Assembly: GCA_027574665.1 (NCBI GenBank)
Contig: CM050657.1
Location: 13,032,404 to 13,096,403 of the forward strand
DNA length: 64,000 nt
DNA from: Rhynochetos jubatus
Taxonomy: Eukaryota > Chordata > Aves > Eurypygiformes > Rhynochetidae
Direction: 5' to 3'
The position numbers were made by a program, and so were the translations under genes. Every line of letters begins with the position of its first letter. Position 1 is the stretch's first letter. Under the pieces are notes generated by a model. That model had not been told where the DNA came from. It searched no databases and saw nothing but the letters and a program-made list of their open reading frames with translations. This document shows, piece by piece, positions 46,116-59,402 of this stretch.

Positions 46116-49100
46116 GCCCCTCTGGGTTCTGGCTAGGGAAGGTGGGGAGGCAGCAATGTGGGTGCAGTGTTTTGCTCCTCTTGGCAGGCCTTTGCAATGC
46201 CAGCTAGCCCTGGAGCTGTGGGCTTTGTGGTTCTCCGGACGCTAACCCTAAGCGTAACCCTAATTGTTAGGGTGCGCGGTTTCCGGCCCCGGCCCCTGTG
46301 GGTTCTGGCTAGGGAAGGTGGGGAGGCAGCAATGTGGGTGCAGTGTTTTGCTCCTCTTGGCAGGCCTTTGCAATGCCAGCTAGCCCTGGAGCTGTGGGCT
46401 TTCTGGTTCTCCGGACGCTAACCCTAAGCGTAACCCTAATATTTGACGTGCGCGTTTTCCGGCCCCGGCCCCTCTGGGTTCTAGCTAATAAAGCTGGGGA
46501 GGCAGCAATGTGGGTGCAGTGTTTTGCTCCTCTTGGCAGGCCTTTGCAATGCCAGCTAGCCCTGGAGCTGTGGGCTTTCTGGTTCTCCAGACGCTAACCC
46601 TAAGCGTAACCCTAATATTTGACGTGCGCGGTTTCCGGCCCCGACCCCCCTGGGTTCTGGCTAATGAAGGTGGGGAGGCAGCAATGTGGGTGCAGTGTTT
46701 TGCTCCTCTTGGCAGGCCTTTGCAATGCCAGCTAGCCCTGGAGCTGTGGGCTTTCTGGTTCTCCGGACGCTAACCCTAAGCGTAACCCTAATTGTTAGGG
46801 TGCGCTGTTTCCGGCCCCGGCCCCTCTGGGTTCTGGCTAATAAAGGTGGGGAGGCAGCAATGTGGGTGCAGTGTTTTGCTCCTCTTGGCAGGCCTTTGCA
46901 ATGCCAGCTAGCCCTGGAGCTGTGGGCTTTCTGGTTCTCCGGACGCTAACCCTAAGCGTAACCCTAATTGTTAGGGTGCTCGTTTTCCGGCCCCGGCCCC
47001 TCTGGGTTCTGGCTAGGGAAGGTGGGGAGGCAGCAATGTGGGTGCAGTGTTTTGCTCCTCATGGCAGGCCTTTGCAATGCCAGCTAGCCCTGGAGCTGTG
47101 GGCTTTCTGGTTCTCCGGACACTAACCCTAAGCGTAACCCTAATATTTGACGTGCGCGGTTTCCAGCCCCGGCCCCTCTGGGTTCTGGCTAATAAAGCTG
47201 GGAAGGCAGCAATGTGGGTGCAGTGTTTTGCTCCTCTTGGCAGGCCTTTGCAATGCCAGCTAGCCCTGGAGCTGTGGGCTTTCTGGTTCTCCGGACGCTA
47301 ACCCTAAGCGTAACCCTAATTGTTGGGTGCGCGGTTTCCGGCCCCGGCCCCTCTGGGTTCTGGCTAGGGAAGGTGGGGAGGCAGCAATGTGGGTGCAGTG
47401 TTTTGCTCCTCTTGGCAGGCCTTTGCAATGCCAGCTAGCCCTGGAGCTGTGGGCTTTCTGGTTCTCCGGACGCTAACCCTAAGCGCAACCCTAATTGTTA
47501 GGGTGCGCGGTTTCCGGCCCCGGCCCCTGTGGGTTCTGGCTAGGGAAGTTGGGGAGGCAGCAATGTGGGTGCAGTATTTTGCTCCTCTTGGCAGGCCTTT
47601 GCAATGCCAGCTAGCCCTGGAGCTGTGGGCTTTCTGGTTCTCCGGACGCTAACCCGAAGCGTAACCCTAATTGTTAGGGTGCGCGGTTTCCGGCCCGGGC
47701 CCCTGTGGGTTCTGGCTAGGGAAGGTGGGGAGGCAGCAATGTGGGTGCAGTGTTTTGCTCCTCTTGGCAGGCCTTTGCAATGCCAGCTAGCCCTGGAGCT
47801 GTGGGCTTTCTGGTTCTCCGGACGCTAACCCTAACCCTAATATATGACGTGCGCGGTTTCCGGCCCCGGCCCCTCTGGGTTCTGGCTAGGAAAGGTGGGG
47901 AGGCAGCAATGTGGGTGCAGTGTTTTGCTCCTCTTGGCAGGCCTTTGCAATGCCAGCTAGCCCTGGAGCTGTGGGCTTTCTGGTTCTCCGGACGCTAACC
48001 CTAAGCGTAACCCTAATATTTGACGTGCGCGGTTTCCGGCCCCGGCCCCTGTGGGTTCTGGCTAATAAAGCTGGGGAGGCAGCAATGTGGGTGCAGTGTT
48101 TTGCTGCTCTTGGCAGGCCTTTGCAATGCCAGCTAGCCCTGGAGCTGTGGGCTTTCTGGTTCTCCGGACGCTAACCCTAAGCGTAACCCTAATTGTTAGG
48201 GTGCGCGGTTTCCGGCCCCGGCCCCTGTGGGTTCTGGCTAGGGAAGGTGGGGCGGCAGTAATGTGGGTGCAGTGTTTTGCTCCTCTTGGCAGGCCTTTGC
48301 AATGCCAGCTAGCCCTGGAGCTGTGGGCTTTCTGGTTCTCCGGACGCTAACCCTAACCCTAACCCTAATATTTGACGTGCGCGGTTTCCGGCCCCGGCCC
48401 CTGTGGGTTCTGGCTAGGGAAGGTGGGGAGGCAGCAATGTGGGTGCAGTGTTTTGCTCCTCTTGGCAGGCCTTTGCAATGCCAGCTAGCCCTGGAGCTGT
48501 GGGCTTTCTGGTTCTCCGGACGCTAACCCTAAGCGTAACCCTAGTTGTTCGGGTGTGCGGTATCCGGCCCCGGCCTCTGTGTGTTCTGGATAGGGAAGGT
48601 GGGGAGGCAGCAATGTGGGTGCAGTGTTTTGCTCCTCTTGGCAGGCCTTTGCAATGCCAGCTAGCCCTGGAGCTGTGGGCTTTCTGGTTCTCCGGACGCT
48701 AACCCTAACCCTAACCCTAATTGTTAGGGTGCGCGGTTTCCGGCCCCGGCCCCTCTGGGTTCTGGCTAGGGAAGGTGGGGAGGCAGCAATGTGGGTGCAG
48801 TGTTTTGCTCCTCTTGGCAGGCCTTTGCAATGCCAGCTAGCCCTGGAGCTGTGGGCTTTCTGGTTCTCCGGACGCTAACCCTAACCCTAATATTTGACGT
48901 GCGCGGTTTCCGGCCCCGGCCCCTCTGGGTTCTGGCTAGGAAAGGTGGGGAGGCAGCAATGTGGGTGCAGTGTTTTGCTCCTCTTGGCAGGCCTTTGCAA
49001 TGCCAGCTAGCCCTGGAGCTGTGGGCTTTGTGGTTCTCCGGACGCTAACCCTAAGCGTAACCCTAATTGTTAGGGTGCGCGTTTTCCGGCCCTGGCCCCT

Positions 49101-51744
49101 CTGGGTTCTGGCTAATAAAGCTGTGGAGGGAGCAATGTGGGTGCAGTGTTTTGCTCCTCTTGGCAGGCCTTTGCAATGCCAGCTAGCCCTGGAGCTGTGG
49201 GCTTTCTGGTTCTCCGGACGCTAACCCTAAGCGTAACCCTAATTGTTAGGGTGCGCGGTTTCCGGCCCTGGCCCCTGTGGGTTCTGGCTATGGAAGGTGG
49301 GGAGGCAGCAATGTGGGTGCAGTGTTTTGCTCCTCTTGGCAGGCCTTTGCAATGCCAGCTAGCCCTGGAGCTGTGGGCTTTCTGGTTCTCCGGACGCTAA
49401 CCCTAAGCGTAACCCTAATATTTGACGTGCGCGGTTTCCGGCCCTGGCCCCTCTGGGTTCTGGCTAGGGAAGGTGGGGAGGCAGCAATGTGGGTGCAGTG
49501 TTTTGCTCCTCTTGGCAGGCCTTTGCAATGCCAGCTAGCCCTGGAGCTGTGGGCTTTCTGGTTCTCCGGACGCTAACCCTAACCCTAACCCTAATATTTG
49601 ACGTGCGCGGTTTCCGGCCCCGGCCCCTCCGGATTCTGGCTAATAAAGGTGGGGAGGCAGCAATGTGGGTGCAGTGTTTTGCTCCTCTTGGCAGGCCTTT
49701 GCAATGCCAGCTAGCCCTGGAGCTGTGGGCTTTCTGGTTCTCCGGACGCTAACCCTAAGCGTAACCCTAATTGTTAGGGTGCGCGGTTTCCGGCCCTGGC
49801 CCCTGTGGGTTCTGGCTAATAAAGGTGGGGAGGCAGCAATGTGGGTGCAGTGTTTTGCTCCTCTTGGCAGGCCTTTGCAATGCCAGCTAGCCCTGGAGCT
49901 GTGGGCTTTGTGGTTCTCCGGACGCTAACCCTAAGCGTAACCCTAATTGTTAGGGTGCGCGTTTTGCGACCCTGGCCCCTGTGGGTTCTGGCTAGGGAAG
50001 GTGGGGAGGCAGCAATGTGGGTGCAGTGTTTTGCTCCTCTTGGCAGGCCTTTGCAATGCCAGCTAGCCCTGGAGCTGTGGGCTTTCTGGTTCTCCGGACG
50101 CTAACCCTAAGCGTAACCCTAATTGTTAGGGTGCGCGTTTTGGGGCCCCGGCCCCTCTGGGTTCTGGCTAGGGAAGGTGGGGAGGCAGCAATGTGGGTGC
50201 AGTGTTTTGCTCCTCTTGGCAGGCCTTTGCAATGCCAGCTAGCCCTGGAGCTGTGGGCTTTGTGGTTCTCCGGACGCTAACCCTAAGCGTAACCCTAATT
50301 GTTAGGGTGCGCGGTTTCCGGCCCCGGCCCCTGTGGGTTCTGGCTAGGGAAGGTGGGGAGGCAGCAATGTGGGTGCAGTGTTTTGCTCCTCTTGGCAGGC
50401 CTTTGCAATGCCAGCTAGCCCTGGAGCTGTGGGCTTTCTGGTTCTCCGGACGCTAACCCTAACCCTAACCCTAATATTTGACGTGCGCGGTTTCCGGCCC
50501 CGGCCCCTGTGGGTTCTGGCTAATAAAGGTGGGGAGGCAGCAATGTGGGTGCAGTGTTTTGCTCCTCTTGGCAGGCCTTTGCAATGCCAGCTAGCCCTGG
50601 AGCTGTGGGCTTTCTGGTTCTCCGGACGCTAACCCTAAGCGTAACCCTAATTGTTAGGGTGCGCGGTTTCCGGCCCTGGCCCCTGTGGGTTCTGGCTATG
50701 GAAGGTGGGGAGGCAGCAATGTGGGTGCAGTGTTTTGCTCCTCTTGGCAGGCCTTTGCAATGCCAGCTAGCCCTGGAGCTGTGGGCTTTGTGGTTCTCCG
50801 GACGCTAACCCTAAGCGTAACCCTAATTGTTAGCGTCCGCGATTTCCGGCCCCGGCCCGTCTGGGTTCTGGCTAGGGAAGGTGGGGAGGCAGCAATGTGG
50901 GTGCAGTGTTTTGCTCCTCTTGGCAGGCCTTTGCAATGCCAGCTAGCCCTGGAGCTGTGGGCTTTCTGGTTCTCCGGACGCTAACCCTAGGCGTAACCCT
51001 AATTGTTAGGGTGCGCGGTTTCCGTCCCCGGCCCCTGTGGGTTCTGGCTAATAAAGGTGGGGAGGCAGCAATGTGGGTGCAGTGTTTTGCTCCTCTTGGC
51101 AGGCCTTTGCAATGCCAGCTAGCCCTGGAGCTGTGGGCTTTCTGGTTCTCCGGACGCTAACCCTAAGCGTAACCCTAATTGTTAGGGTGCGCGGTTTCCG
51201 GCCCCGGCCCCTCTGCGTTCTGGCTAGGGAAGGTGGGGAGGCAGCAATGTGGGTGCAGTGTTTTGCTCCTCTTGGCAGGCCTTTGCAATGCCAGCTAGCC
51301 CTGGAGCTGTGGGCTTTGTGGTTCTCCGGACGCTAACCCTAAGCGTAACCCTAATTGTTAGGGTGCGCGGTTTCCGGCCCCGGCCCCTGTGGGTTCTGGC
51401 TAGGGAAGGTGGGGAGGCAGCAATGTGGGTGCAGTGTTTTGCTCCTCTTGGCAGGCCTTTGCAATGCCAGCTAGCCCTGGAGCTGTGGGCTTTCTGGTTC
51501 TCCAGACGCTAACCCTAAGCGTAACCCTAATTGTTCGGGTGCGTGGTTTCCGGCCCCGGCCCCTCTGGGTTCTGGCTAGGGAAGGTGGGGAGGCAGCAAT
51601 GTGGGTGCAGTGTTTTGCTCCTCTTGGCAGGCCTTTGCAATGCCAGCTAGCCCTGGAGCTGTGGGCTTTCTGGTTCTCCGGACGCTAACCCTAAGCGTAA
51701 CCCTAATATTTGACGTGCGCGGTTTCCGGCCCCGGCCCCTCTGG
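46116..51744 (+). repeat. Array segment without long duplication
   Basis: About 32 monomers with several private variants and no long co-linear copy that I could trace. Examples are CTCATGGC near 47,058, GCAGTATTTTG at 47,572, CTAGTTGTTCGGGTGTGC near 48,541, GTTTTGCGACCC near 49,962 and GTTTTGGGGCCCC near 50,137. GGCTATGGAAGG units near 49,285 and 50,693 link it to the 37-43 kb blocks. Perfect telomeric triplets are dense here, with four at 48.3-50.5 kb. Confidence 0.65.
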
Positions 51745-54030
51745 GTTCTGGCTAGGGAAGGTGGGGAGGCAGCAATGTGGGTGCAGTGTTTTGCTCCTCT
51801 TGGCAGGCCTTTGCAATGCCAGCTAGCCCTGGAGCTGTGGGCTTTCTGGTTCTCCGGACGCTAACCCTAAGCGTAACCCTAATTGTTAGGGTGCGCGGTT
51901 TCCGACCCGGCCCCTCTGGGTTCTGGCTAATAAAGGTGGGGAGGCAGCAATGTGGGTGCAGTGTTTTGCTGCTCTTGGCAGGCCTTTGCAATGCCAGCTA
52001 GCCCTGGAGCTGTGGGCTTTCTGGTTCTCCGGACGCTAACCCTAAGCGTAACCCTACTTGTTAGGGTGCGCGGTTTCCGGCCCCGGCCCCTGTGGGTTCT
52101 GGCTAATAAAGCTGGGGAGGCAGCAATGTGGGTGCAGTGTTTTGCTCCTCTTGGCAGGCCTTTGCAATGCCAGCTAGCCCTGGAGCTGTGGGCTTTCTGG
52201 TTCTCCGGACGCTAACCCTAAGCGTAACCCTAATATTTGACGTGCGCGGTTTCCGGCCCCGGCCCCTGTGGGTTCTGGCTAGGGAAGGTGGGGAGGCAGC
52301 AATGTGGGTGCAGTGTTTTGCTCCTCTTGGCAGGCCTTTGCAATGCCAGCTAGCCCTGGAGCTGTGGGCTTTCTGGTTCTCCGGACGCTAAACCTAAGCG
52401 TAACCCTAATTGTTCGGGTGCGTGGTTTCCGGCCCCGGCCCCTCTGGGTTCTGGCTAGGGAAGGTGGGGAGGCAGCAATGTGGGTGCAGTGTTTTGCTCC
52501 TCTTGGCAGGCCTTTGCAATGCCAGCTAGCCCTGGAGCTGTGGGCTTTGTGGTTCTCCGGACGCTAACCCTAAGCGTAACCCTAATATTTGACGTGCGCG
52601 GTTTCCGGCCCCGGCCCCTCTGGGTTCTGGCTAGGGAAGGTGGGGAGGCAGCAATGTGGGTGCAGTGTTTTGCTCCTCTTGGCAGGCCTTTGCAATGCCA
52701 GCTAGCCCTGGAGCTGTGGGCTTTGTGGTTCTCCGGACGCTAACCCTAAGCGTAACCCTAATTGTTAGGGTGCGCAGTTTCCGAACCGGCCCCTCTGGGT
52801 TCTGGCTAATAAAGGTGGGGAGGCAGCAATGTGGGTGCAGTGTTTTGCTCCTCTTGGCAGGCCTTTGCAATGCCAGCTAGCCCTGGAGCTGTGGGCTTTC
52901 TGGTTCTCCGGACGCTAACCCTAAGCGTAACCCTAATTGTTAGGGTGCGCGGTTTCCGGCCCCGGCCCCTGTGGGTTCTGGCTAGGGAAGGTGGGGAGGC
53001 AGCAATGTGGGTGCAGTGTTTTGCTCCTCTTGGCAGGCCTTTGCAATGCCAGCTAGCCCTGGAGCTGTGGGCTTTGTGGTTCTCCGGACGCTAACCCTAA
53101 GCGTAACCCTAATATTTGACGTGCGCGGTTTCCGGCCCCGGCCCCTCTGGATTCTGGCTAATAAAGGTGGGGATGCAGCAATGTGGGTGCAGTGTTTTGC
53201 TCCTCTTGGCAGGCCTTTGCAATGCCAGCTAGCCCTGGAGCTGTGGGCTTTCTGGTTCTCCGGACGCTAACCCTAAGCGTAACCCTAATTGTTAGGGTGC
53301 GCGGTTTCCGGCCCCGGCCCCTCCGGGTTCTGGCTAATAGAGCTGGGAAGGCAGCAATGTGGGTGCAGTGTTTTGCTCCTCTTGGCAGGCCTTTGCAATG
53401 CCAGCTAGCCCTGGAGCTGTGGGCTTTGTGGTTCTCCGGACGCTAACCCTAAGCGTAACCCTAATATTTGACGTGCGCGGTTTCCGGCCCCGGCCCCTCT
53501 GGATTCTGGCTAATAAAGGTGGGGATGCAGCAATGTGGGTGCAGTGTTTTGCTCCTCTTGGCAGGCCTTTGCAATGCCAGCTAGCCCTGGAGCTGTGGGC
53601 TTTCTGGTTCTCCGGACGCTAACCCTAAGCGTAACCCTAATTGTTAGGGTGCGCGTTTTCCGGCCCCGGCCCATCTGGGTTCTGGCTAGGGAAGGTGGGG
53701 AGGCAGCAATGTGGGTGCAGTGTTTTGCTCCTCTTGGCAGGCCTTTGCAATGCCAGCTAGCCCTGGAGCTGTGGGCTTTCTGGTTCTCCGGACGCTAACC
53801 CTAACCCTAACCCTAATATTTGACGTGCGCGGTTTCCGCCCCCGGCCCCTGTGGGTTCTGGCTAATAAAGGTGGGGAGGCAGCAATGTGGGTGCAGTGTT
53901 TTGCTCCTCTTGGCAGGCCTTTGCAATGCCAGCTAGCCGTGGAGCTGTGGGCTTTCTGGTTCTCCGGACGCTAACCCTAGGCGTAACCCTAATTGTTAGG
54001 GTGCGCGGTTTCCGGCCCCGGCCCCTGTGG
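51745..54030 (+). repeat. Unit of about 2.3 kb, copy 1
   Basis: Thirteen monomers match the next 2.1 kb. Shared markers are CCCTACTTGTTAGG near 52,052/54,338, GCTAAACCTAAG near 52,388/54,850, CCGAACCGG near 52,783/55,245, GGCCCATCTGG near 53,668/55,778 and TTTCCGCCCCCGG near 53,832/55,942. The offset is 2,286, then 2,462, then 2,110, so one monomer was gained and two lost between the copies. Confidence 0.87.
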
Positions 54031-56146
54031 GTTCTGGCTAGGGAAGGTGGGGAGGCAGCAATGTGGGTGCAGTGTTTTGCTCCTCTTGGCAGGCCTTTGC
54101 AATGCCAGCTAGCCCTGGAGCTGTGGGCTTTCTGGTTCTCCGGACGCTAACCCTAAGCGTAACCCTAATTGTTAGGGTGCGCGGTTTCCGACCCGGCCCC
54201 TCTGGGTTCTGGCTAATAAAGGTGGGGAGGCAGCAATGTGGGTGCAGTGTTTTGCTGCTCTTGGCAGGCCTTTGCAATGCCAGCTAGCCCTGGAGCTGTG
54301 GGCTTTCTGGTTCTCCGGACGCTAACCCTAAGCGTAACCCTACTTGTTAGGGTGCGCGGTTTCCGGCCCCGGCCCCTGTGGGTTCTGGCTAATAAAGCTG
54401 GGGAGGCAGCAATGTGGGTGCAGTGTTTTGCTCCTCTTGGCAGGCCTTTGCAATGCCAGCTAGCCCTGGAGCTGTGGGTTTTGTGGTTCTCCGGACGCTA
54501 ACCTTAAGCGTAACCCTAATTGTTAGCGTCCGCGGTTTCCGGCCCCGGCCCCTCTGGGTTCTGGCTAATAAAGCTGGGGAGGCAGCAATGTGGGTGCAGT
54601 GTTTTGCTCCTCTTGGCAGGCCTTTGCAATGCCAGCTAGCCCTGGAGCTGTGGGCTTTCTGGTTCTCCGGACGCTAACCCTAAGCGTAACCCTAATATTT
54701 GACGTGCGCGGTTTCCGGCCCCGGCCCCTGTGGGTTCTGGCTAGGGAAGGTGGGGAGGCAGCAATGTGGGTGCAGTGTTTTGCTCCTCTTGGCAGGCCTT
54801 TGCAATGCCAGCTAGCCCTGGAGCTGTGGGCTTTCTGGTTCTCCGGACGCTAAACCTAAGCGTAACCCTAATTGTTCGGGTGCGTGGTTTCCGGCCCCGG
54901 CCCCTCTGGGTTCTGGCTAGGGAAGGTGGGGAGGCAGCAATGTGGGTGCAGTGTTTTGCTCCTCTTGGCAGGCCTTTGCAATGCCAGCTAGCCCTGGAGC
55001 TGTGGGCTTTGTGGTTCTCCGGACGCTAACCCTAAGCGTAACCCTAATATTTGACGTGCGCGGTTTCCGGCCCCGGCCCCTCTGGGTTCTGGCTAGGGAA
55101 GGTGGGGAGGCAGCAATGTGGGTGCAGTGTTTTGCTCCTCTTGGCAGGCCTTTGCAATGCCAGCTAGCCCTGGAGCTGTGGGCTTTCTGGTTCTCCGGAC
55201 GCTAACCCTAAGCGTAACCCTAATTGTTAGGGTGCGCAGTTTCCGAACCGGCCCCTCTGGGTTCTGGCTAATAAAGGTGGGGAGGCAGCAATGTGGGTGC
55301 AGTGTTTTGCTCCTCTTGGCAGGCCTTTGCAATGCCAGCTAGCCCTGGAGCTGTGGGCTTTCTGGTTCTCCGGACGCTAACCCTAAGCGTAACCCTAATT
55401 GTTAGGGTGCGCGGTTTCCGGCCCCGGCCCCTGTGGGTTCTGGCTAGGGAAGGTGGGGAGGCAGCAATGTGGGTGCAGTGTTTTGCTCCTCTTGGCAGGC
55501 CTTTGCAATGCCAGCTAGCCCTGGAGCTGTGGGCTTTGTGGTTCTCCGGACGCTAACCCTAAGCGTAACCCTAATATTTGACGTGCGCGGTTTCCGGCCC
55601 CGGCCCCTCTGGATTCTGGCTAATAAAGGTGGGGATGCAGCAATGTGGGTGCAGTGTTTTGCTCCTCTTGGCAGGCCTTTGCAATGCCAGCTAGCCCTGG
55701 AGCTGTGGGCTTTCTGGTTCTCCGGACGCTAACCCTAAGCGTAACCCTAATTGTTAGGGTGCGCGGTTTCCGGCCCCGGCCCATCTGGGTTCTGGCTAGG
55801 GAAGGTGGGGAGGCAGCAATGTGGGTGCAGTGTTTTGCTCCTCTTGGCAGGCCTTTGCAATGCCAGCTAGCCCTGGAGCTGTGGGCTTTCTGGTTCTCCG
55901 GACGCTAACCCTAACCCTAACCCTAATATTTGACGTGCGCGGTTTCCGCCCCCGGCCCCTGTGGGTTCTGGCTAATAAAGGTGGGGAGGCAGCAATGTGG
56001 GTGCAGTGTTTTGCTCCTCTTGGCAGGCCTTTGCAATGCCAGCTAGCCCTGGAGCTGTGGGCTTTCTGGTTCTCCGGACGCTAACCCTAGGCGTAACCCT
56101 AATTGTTAGGGTGCGCGGTTTCCGGCCCCGGCCCCTGTGGGTTCTG
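54031..56146 (+). repeat. Unit of about 2.3 kb, copy 2
   Basis: This copy directly follows copy 1. It has one extra monomer around 54,501-54,676 with TTAGCGTCCGCGG and CTAACCTTAAGC, and lacks two units present at about 53.1-53.4 kb in copy 1. The match ends where GGCTAGGGAAGG in copy 1 becomes GGCCAATAAAGC here. Confidence 0.87.
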
Positions 56147-56593
56147 GCCAATAAAGCTGGGGAGGCAGCAATGTGGGTGCAGTGTTTTGCTCCTCTTGGC
56201 AGGCCTTTGCAATGCCAGCTAGCCCTGGAGCTGTGGGCTTTCTGGTTCTCCGGACGCTAACCCTAAGCGTAACCCTAATTGTTAGGGTGCGCGGTTTCCG
56301 GCCCCGGCCCCTGTGGGTTCTGGCTTGGAAAGGTGGGGAGGCAGCAATGTGGGTGCAGTGTTTTGCTCCTCTTGGCAGGCCTTTGCAATGCCAGCTAGCC
56401 CTGGAGCTGTGGGCTTTCTGGTTCTCCGGACGCTAACCCTAAGCGTAACCCTAATATTTGACGTGCGCGTTTTCCGGCCCCGGCCCATCTGGGTTCTGGC
56501 TAGGGAAGGTGGGGAGGCAGCAATGTGGGTGCAGTGTTTTGCTCCTCTTGGCAGGCCTTTGCAATGCCAGCTAGCCCTGGAGCTGTGGGCTTT

Positions 56594-57772
56594 GTGGTTC
56601 TCCGGACGCTAACCCTAAGCGTAACCCTAATTGTTAGGGTGTGCGTTTTCCGGCCCCGGCCCCTCTGGGTTCTGGCTTGGAAAGGTGGGGAGGCAGCAAT
56701 GTGGGTGCAGTGTTCTGCTCCTCTTGGCAGGCCTTTGCAATGCCAGCTAGCCCTGGAGCTGTGGGCTTTCTGGTTCTCCGGACGCTAACCCTAAGCGTAA
56801 CCCTAATTGTTAGGGTGCGCGGTTTCCGACCCGGCCCCTGTGGGTTCTGGCTAATAAAGGTGGGGAGGCAGCAATGTGGGTGCAGTGTTTTGCTCCTCTT
56901 GGCAGGCCTTTGCAATGCCAGCTAGCCCTGGAGCTGTGGGCTTTCTGGTTCTCCGGACGCTAACCCTAAACGTAACCCTAATTGTTAGGGTGCGTGGTTT
57001 CCGGCCCCGGCCCCTCTGGGTTCTGGCTAGGGAAGGTGGGGAGGCAGAAATGTGGGTGCAGTGTTTTGCTCCTCTTGGCAGGCCTTTGCAATGCCAGCTA
57101 GCCCTGGAGCTGTGGGCTTTCTGGTTCTCCGGACGCTAACCCTAAGCGTAACCCTAATATTTGAGGTGCGCGGTTTCCGGCCCCGGCCCCTCTGGGTTCT
57201 GGCTAGGGAAGGTGGGGAGGCAGCAATGTGGGTGCAGTGTTTTGCTCCTCTTGGCAGGCCTTTGCAATGCCAGCTAGCCCTGGAGCTGTGGGCTTTCTGG
57301 TTCTCCGGACGCTAACCCTAAGCGTAACCCTAATTGTTAGGGTGCGCGGTTTCCGGCCCCGGCCCCTCTGGGTTCTGGCTAATGAAGGTGGGGATGCAGC
57401 AATGTGGGTGCAGTGTTTTGCTCCTCTTGGCAGGCCTTTGCAATGCCAGCTAGCCCTGGAGCTGTGGGCTTTCTGGTTCTCCGGACGCTGACCCTAAGCG
57501 TAACCCTAATATTTGACGTGTGCTGTTTCCGGCCCCGGCCCCTGTGGGTTCTGGCTAGGGAAGGTGGGGAGGCAGCAATGTGGGTGCAGTGTTTTGCTCC
57601 TCTTGGCAGGCCTTTGCAATGCCAGCTAGCCCTGGAGCTGTGGGCTTTCTGGTTCTCCGGACGCTAACCCTAAGCGTAACCCTAATTGTTAGGGTGCGCG
57701 TTTTCCGGCCCCGGCCCCTCTGGGTTCTGGCTAATAAAGGTGGGGAGGCAGCAATGTGGGTGCAGTGTTTTG
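56594..57772 (+). repeat. Repeated block at 2.8-kb spacing, copy 1
   Basis: The block has GGTGTGCGTTTTCC, GGCTTGGAAAGG, GTGTTCTGCTCC, CTAAACGTAACC and CTAATGAAGG markers that reappear at 59,403-60,405. The offset is 2,809 at the start and 2,633 after about 57.2 kb, because this copy has one extra type A unit (with TTTGAGGTGC near 57,162) that the other lacks. Confidence 0.87.
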
Positions 57773-58459
57773 TTCCTCTTGGCAGGCCTTTGCAATGCCA
57801 GCTAGCCCTGGAGCTGTGGGCTTTCTGGTTCTCCGGACGCTGACCCTAAGCGTAACCCTAATATTTGACGTGTGCGGTTTCCGGCCCCGGCCCCTCTGGG
57901 TTCTGGCTAATGAAGGTGGGGATGCAGCAATGTGGGTGCAGTGTTTTGCTCCTCTTGGCAGGCCTTTGCAATGCCAGCTAGCCCTGGAGCTGTGGGCTTT
58001 CTGGTTCTCCGGACGCTAACCCTAAGCGTAACCCTAATATTTGACGTGTGCTGTTTCCGGCCCCGGACCCTCTGGGTTCTGGCTAGGGAAGGTGGGGAGG
58101 CAGCAATGTGGGTGCAGTGTTTTGCTCCTCTTGGCAGGCCTTTGCAATGCCAGCTAGCCCTGGAGCTGTGGGCTTTCTGGTTCTCCGGACGCTAACCCTA
58201 AGCGTAACCCTAATTGTTAGGGTGCGCGTTTTCCGGCCCCGGCCCGTCTGGGTTCTGGCTAATAAAGGTGGGGAGGCAGCAATGTGGGTGCAGTGTTTTG
58301 CTCCTCTTGGCAGGCCTTTGCAATGCCAGCTAGCCCTGGAGCTGTGGGCTTTCTGGTTCTCCGGACGCTAACCCTAAGCGTAACCCTAATATTTGACGTG
58401 TGCGGTTTCCGGCCCCGGCCCCTCTGGGTTCTGGCTAATAAAGGTGGGGAGGCAGCAAT
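57404..58459 (+). repeat. Local trimer repeat, 528-bp period (second locus)
   Basis: The order of three units (type A with GTGTGCTGTTTCC; type B with GCGCGTTTTCC and AATAAAG; type A with GTGTGCGG) occurs twice at a 528-bp offset. Single-base differences exist between the two copies, for example GGACCCTC near 58,067 and GTTCCTC near 57,773. Confidence 0.78.
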
Positions 58460-59402
58460 GTGGGTGCAGTGTTTTGCTCCTCTTGGCAGGCCTTTGCAAT
58501 GTCAGCTAGCCCTGGAGCTGTGGGCTTTCTGGTTCTCCGGACGCTAACCCTAAGCGTAACCCTAATATTTGACGTGCGCGGTTTCCAGCCCCGGCCCCTC
58601 CGGATTCTGGCTAATAAAGGTGGGGAGGCAGCAATGTGGGTGCAGTGTTTTGCTCCTCTTGGCAGGCCTTTGCAATGCCAGCTAGCCCTGGAGCTGTGGG
58701 CTTTCTGGTTCTCCGGACGCTAACCCTAAGCGTAACCCTAATATTTGACGTGCGCGGTTTCCAGCCCCGGCCCCTGTGGGTTCTGGCTAGGGAAGGTGGG
58801 GAGGCAGCAATGTGGGTGCAGTGTTTTGCTCCTCTTGGCAGGCCTTTGCAATGCCAGCTAGCCCTGGAGCTGTGGGCTTTGTGGTTCTCCGGACGCTAAC
58901 CCTAAGCGTAACCCTAATTGTTAGGGTGTGCGGTTTCTGGCCCCGGCCCCTCTGGGTTCTGGCTAGGGAAGGTGGGGAGGCAGCAATGTGGGTGCAGTGT
59001 TTTGCTCCTCTTGGCAGGCCTTTGCAATGCCAGCTAGCCCTGGAGCTGTGGGCTTTCTGGTTCTCCGGACGCTAACCCTAACCCTAATATTTGACGTGCG
59101 CGGTTTCCGGCCCCGGCCCCTCCGGATTCTGGCTAATAAAGGTGGGGAGGCAGCAATGTGGGTGCAGTGTTTTGCTCCTCTTGGCAGGCCTTTGCAATGC
59201 CAGCTAGCCCTGGAGCTGTGGGCTTTCTGGTTCTCCGGACGCTAACCCTAAGCGTAACCCTAATATTTGACGTGCGCGGTTTCCGGCCCTGGCCCCTCTG
59301 GGTTCTGGCTAGGGAAGGTGGGGAGGCAGCAATGTGGGTGCAGTGTTTTGCTCCTCTTGGCAGGCCTTTGCAATGCCAGCTAGCCCTGGAGCTGTGGGCT
59401 TT

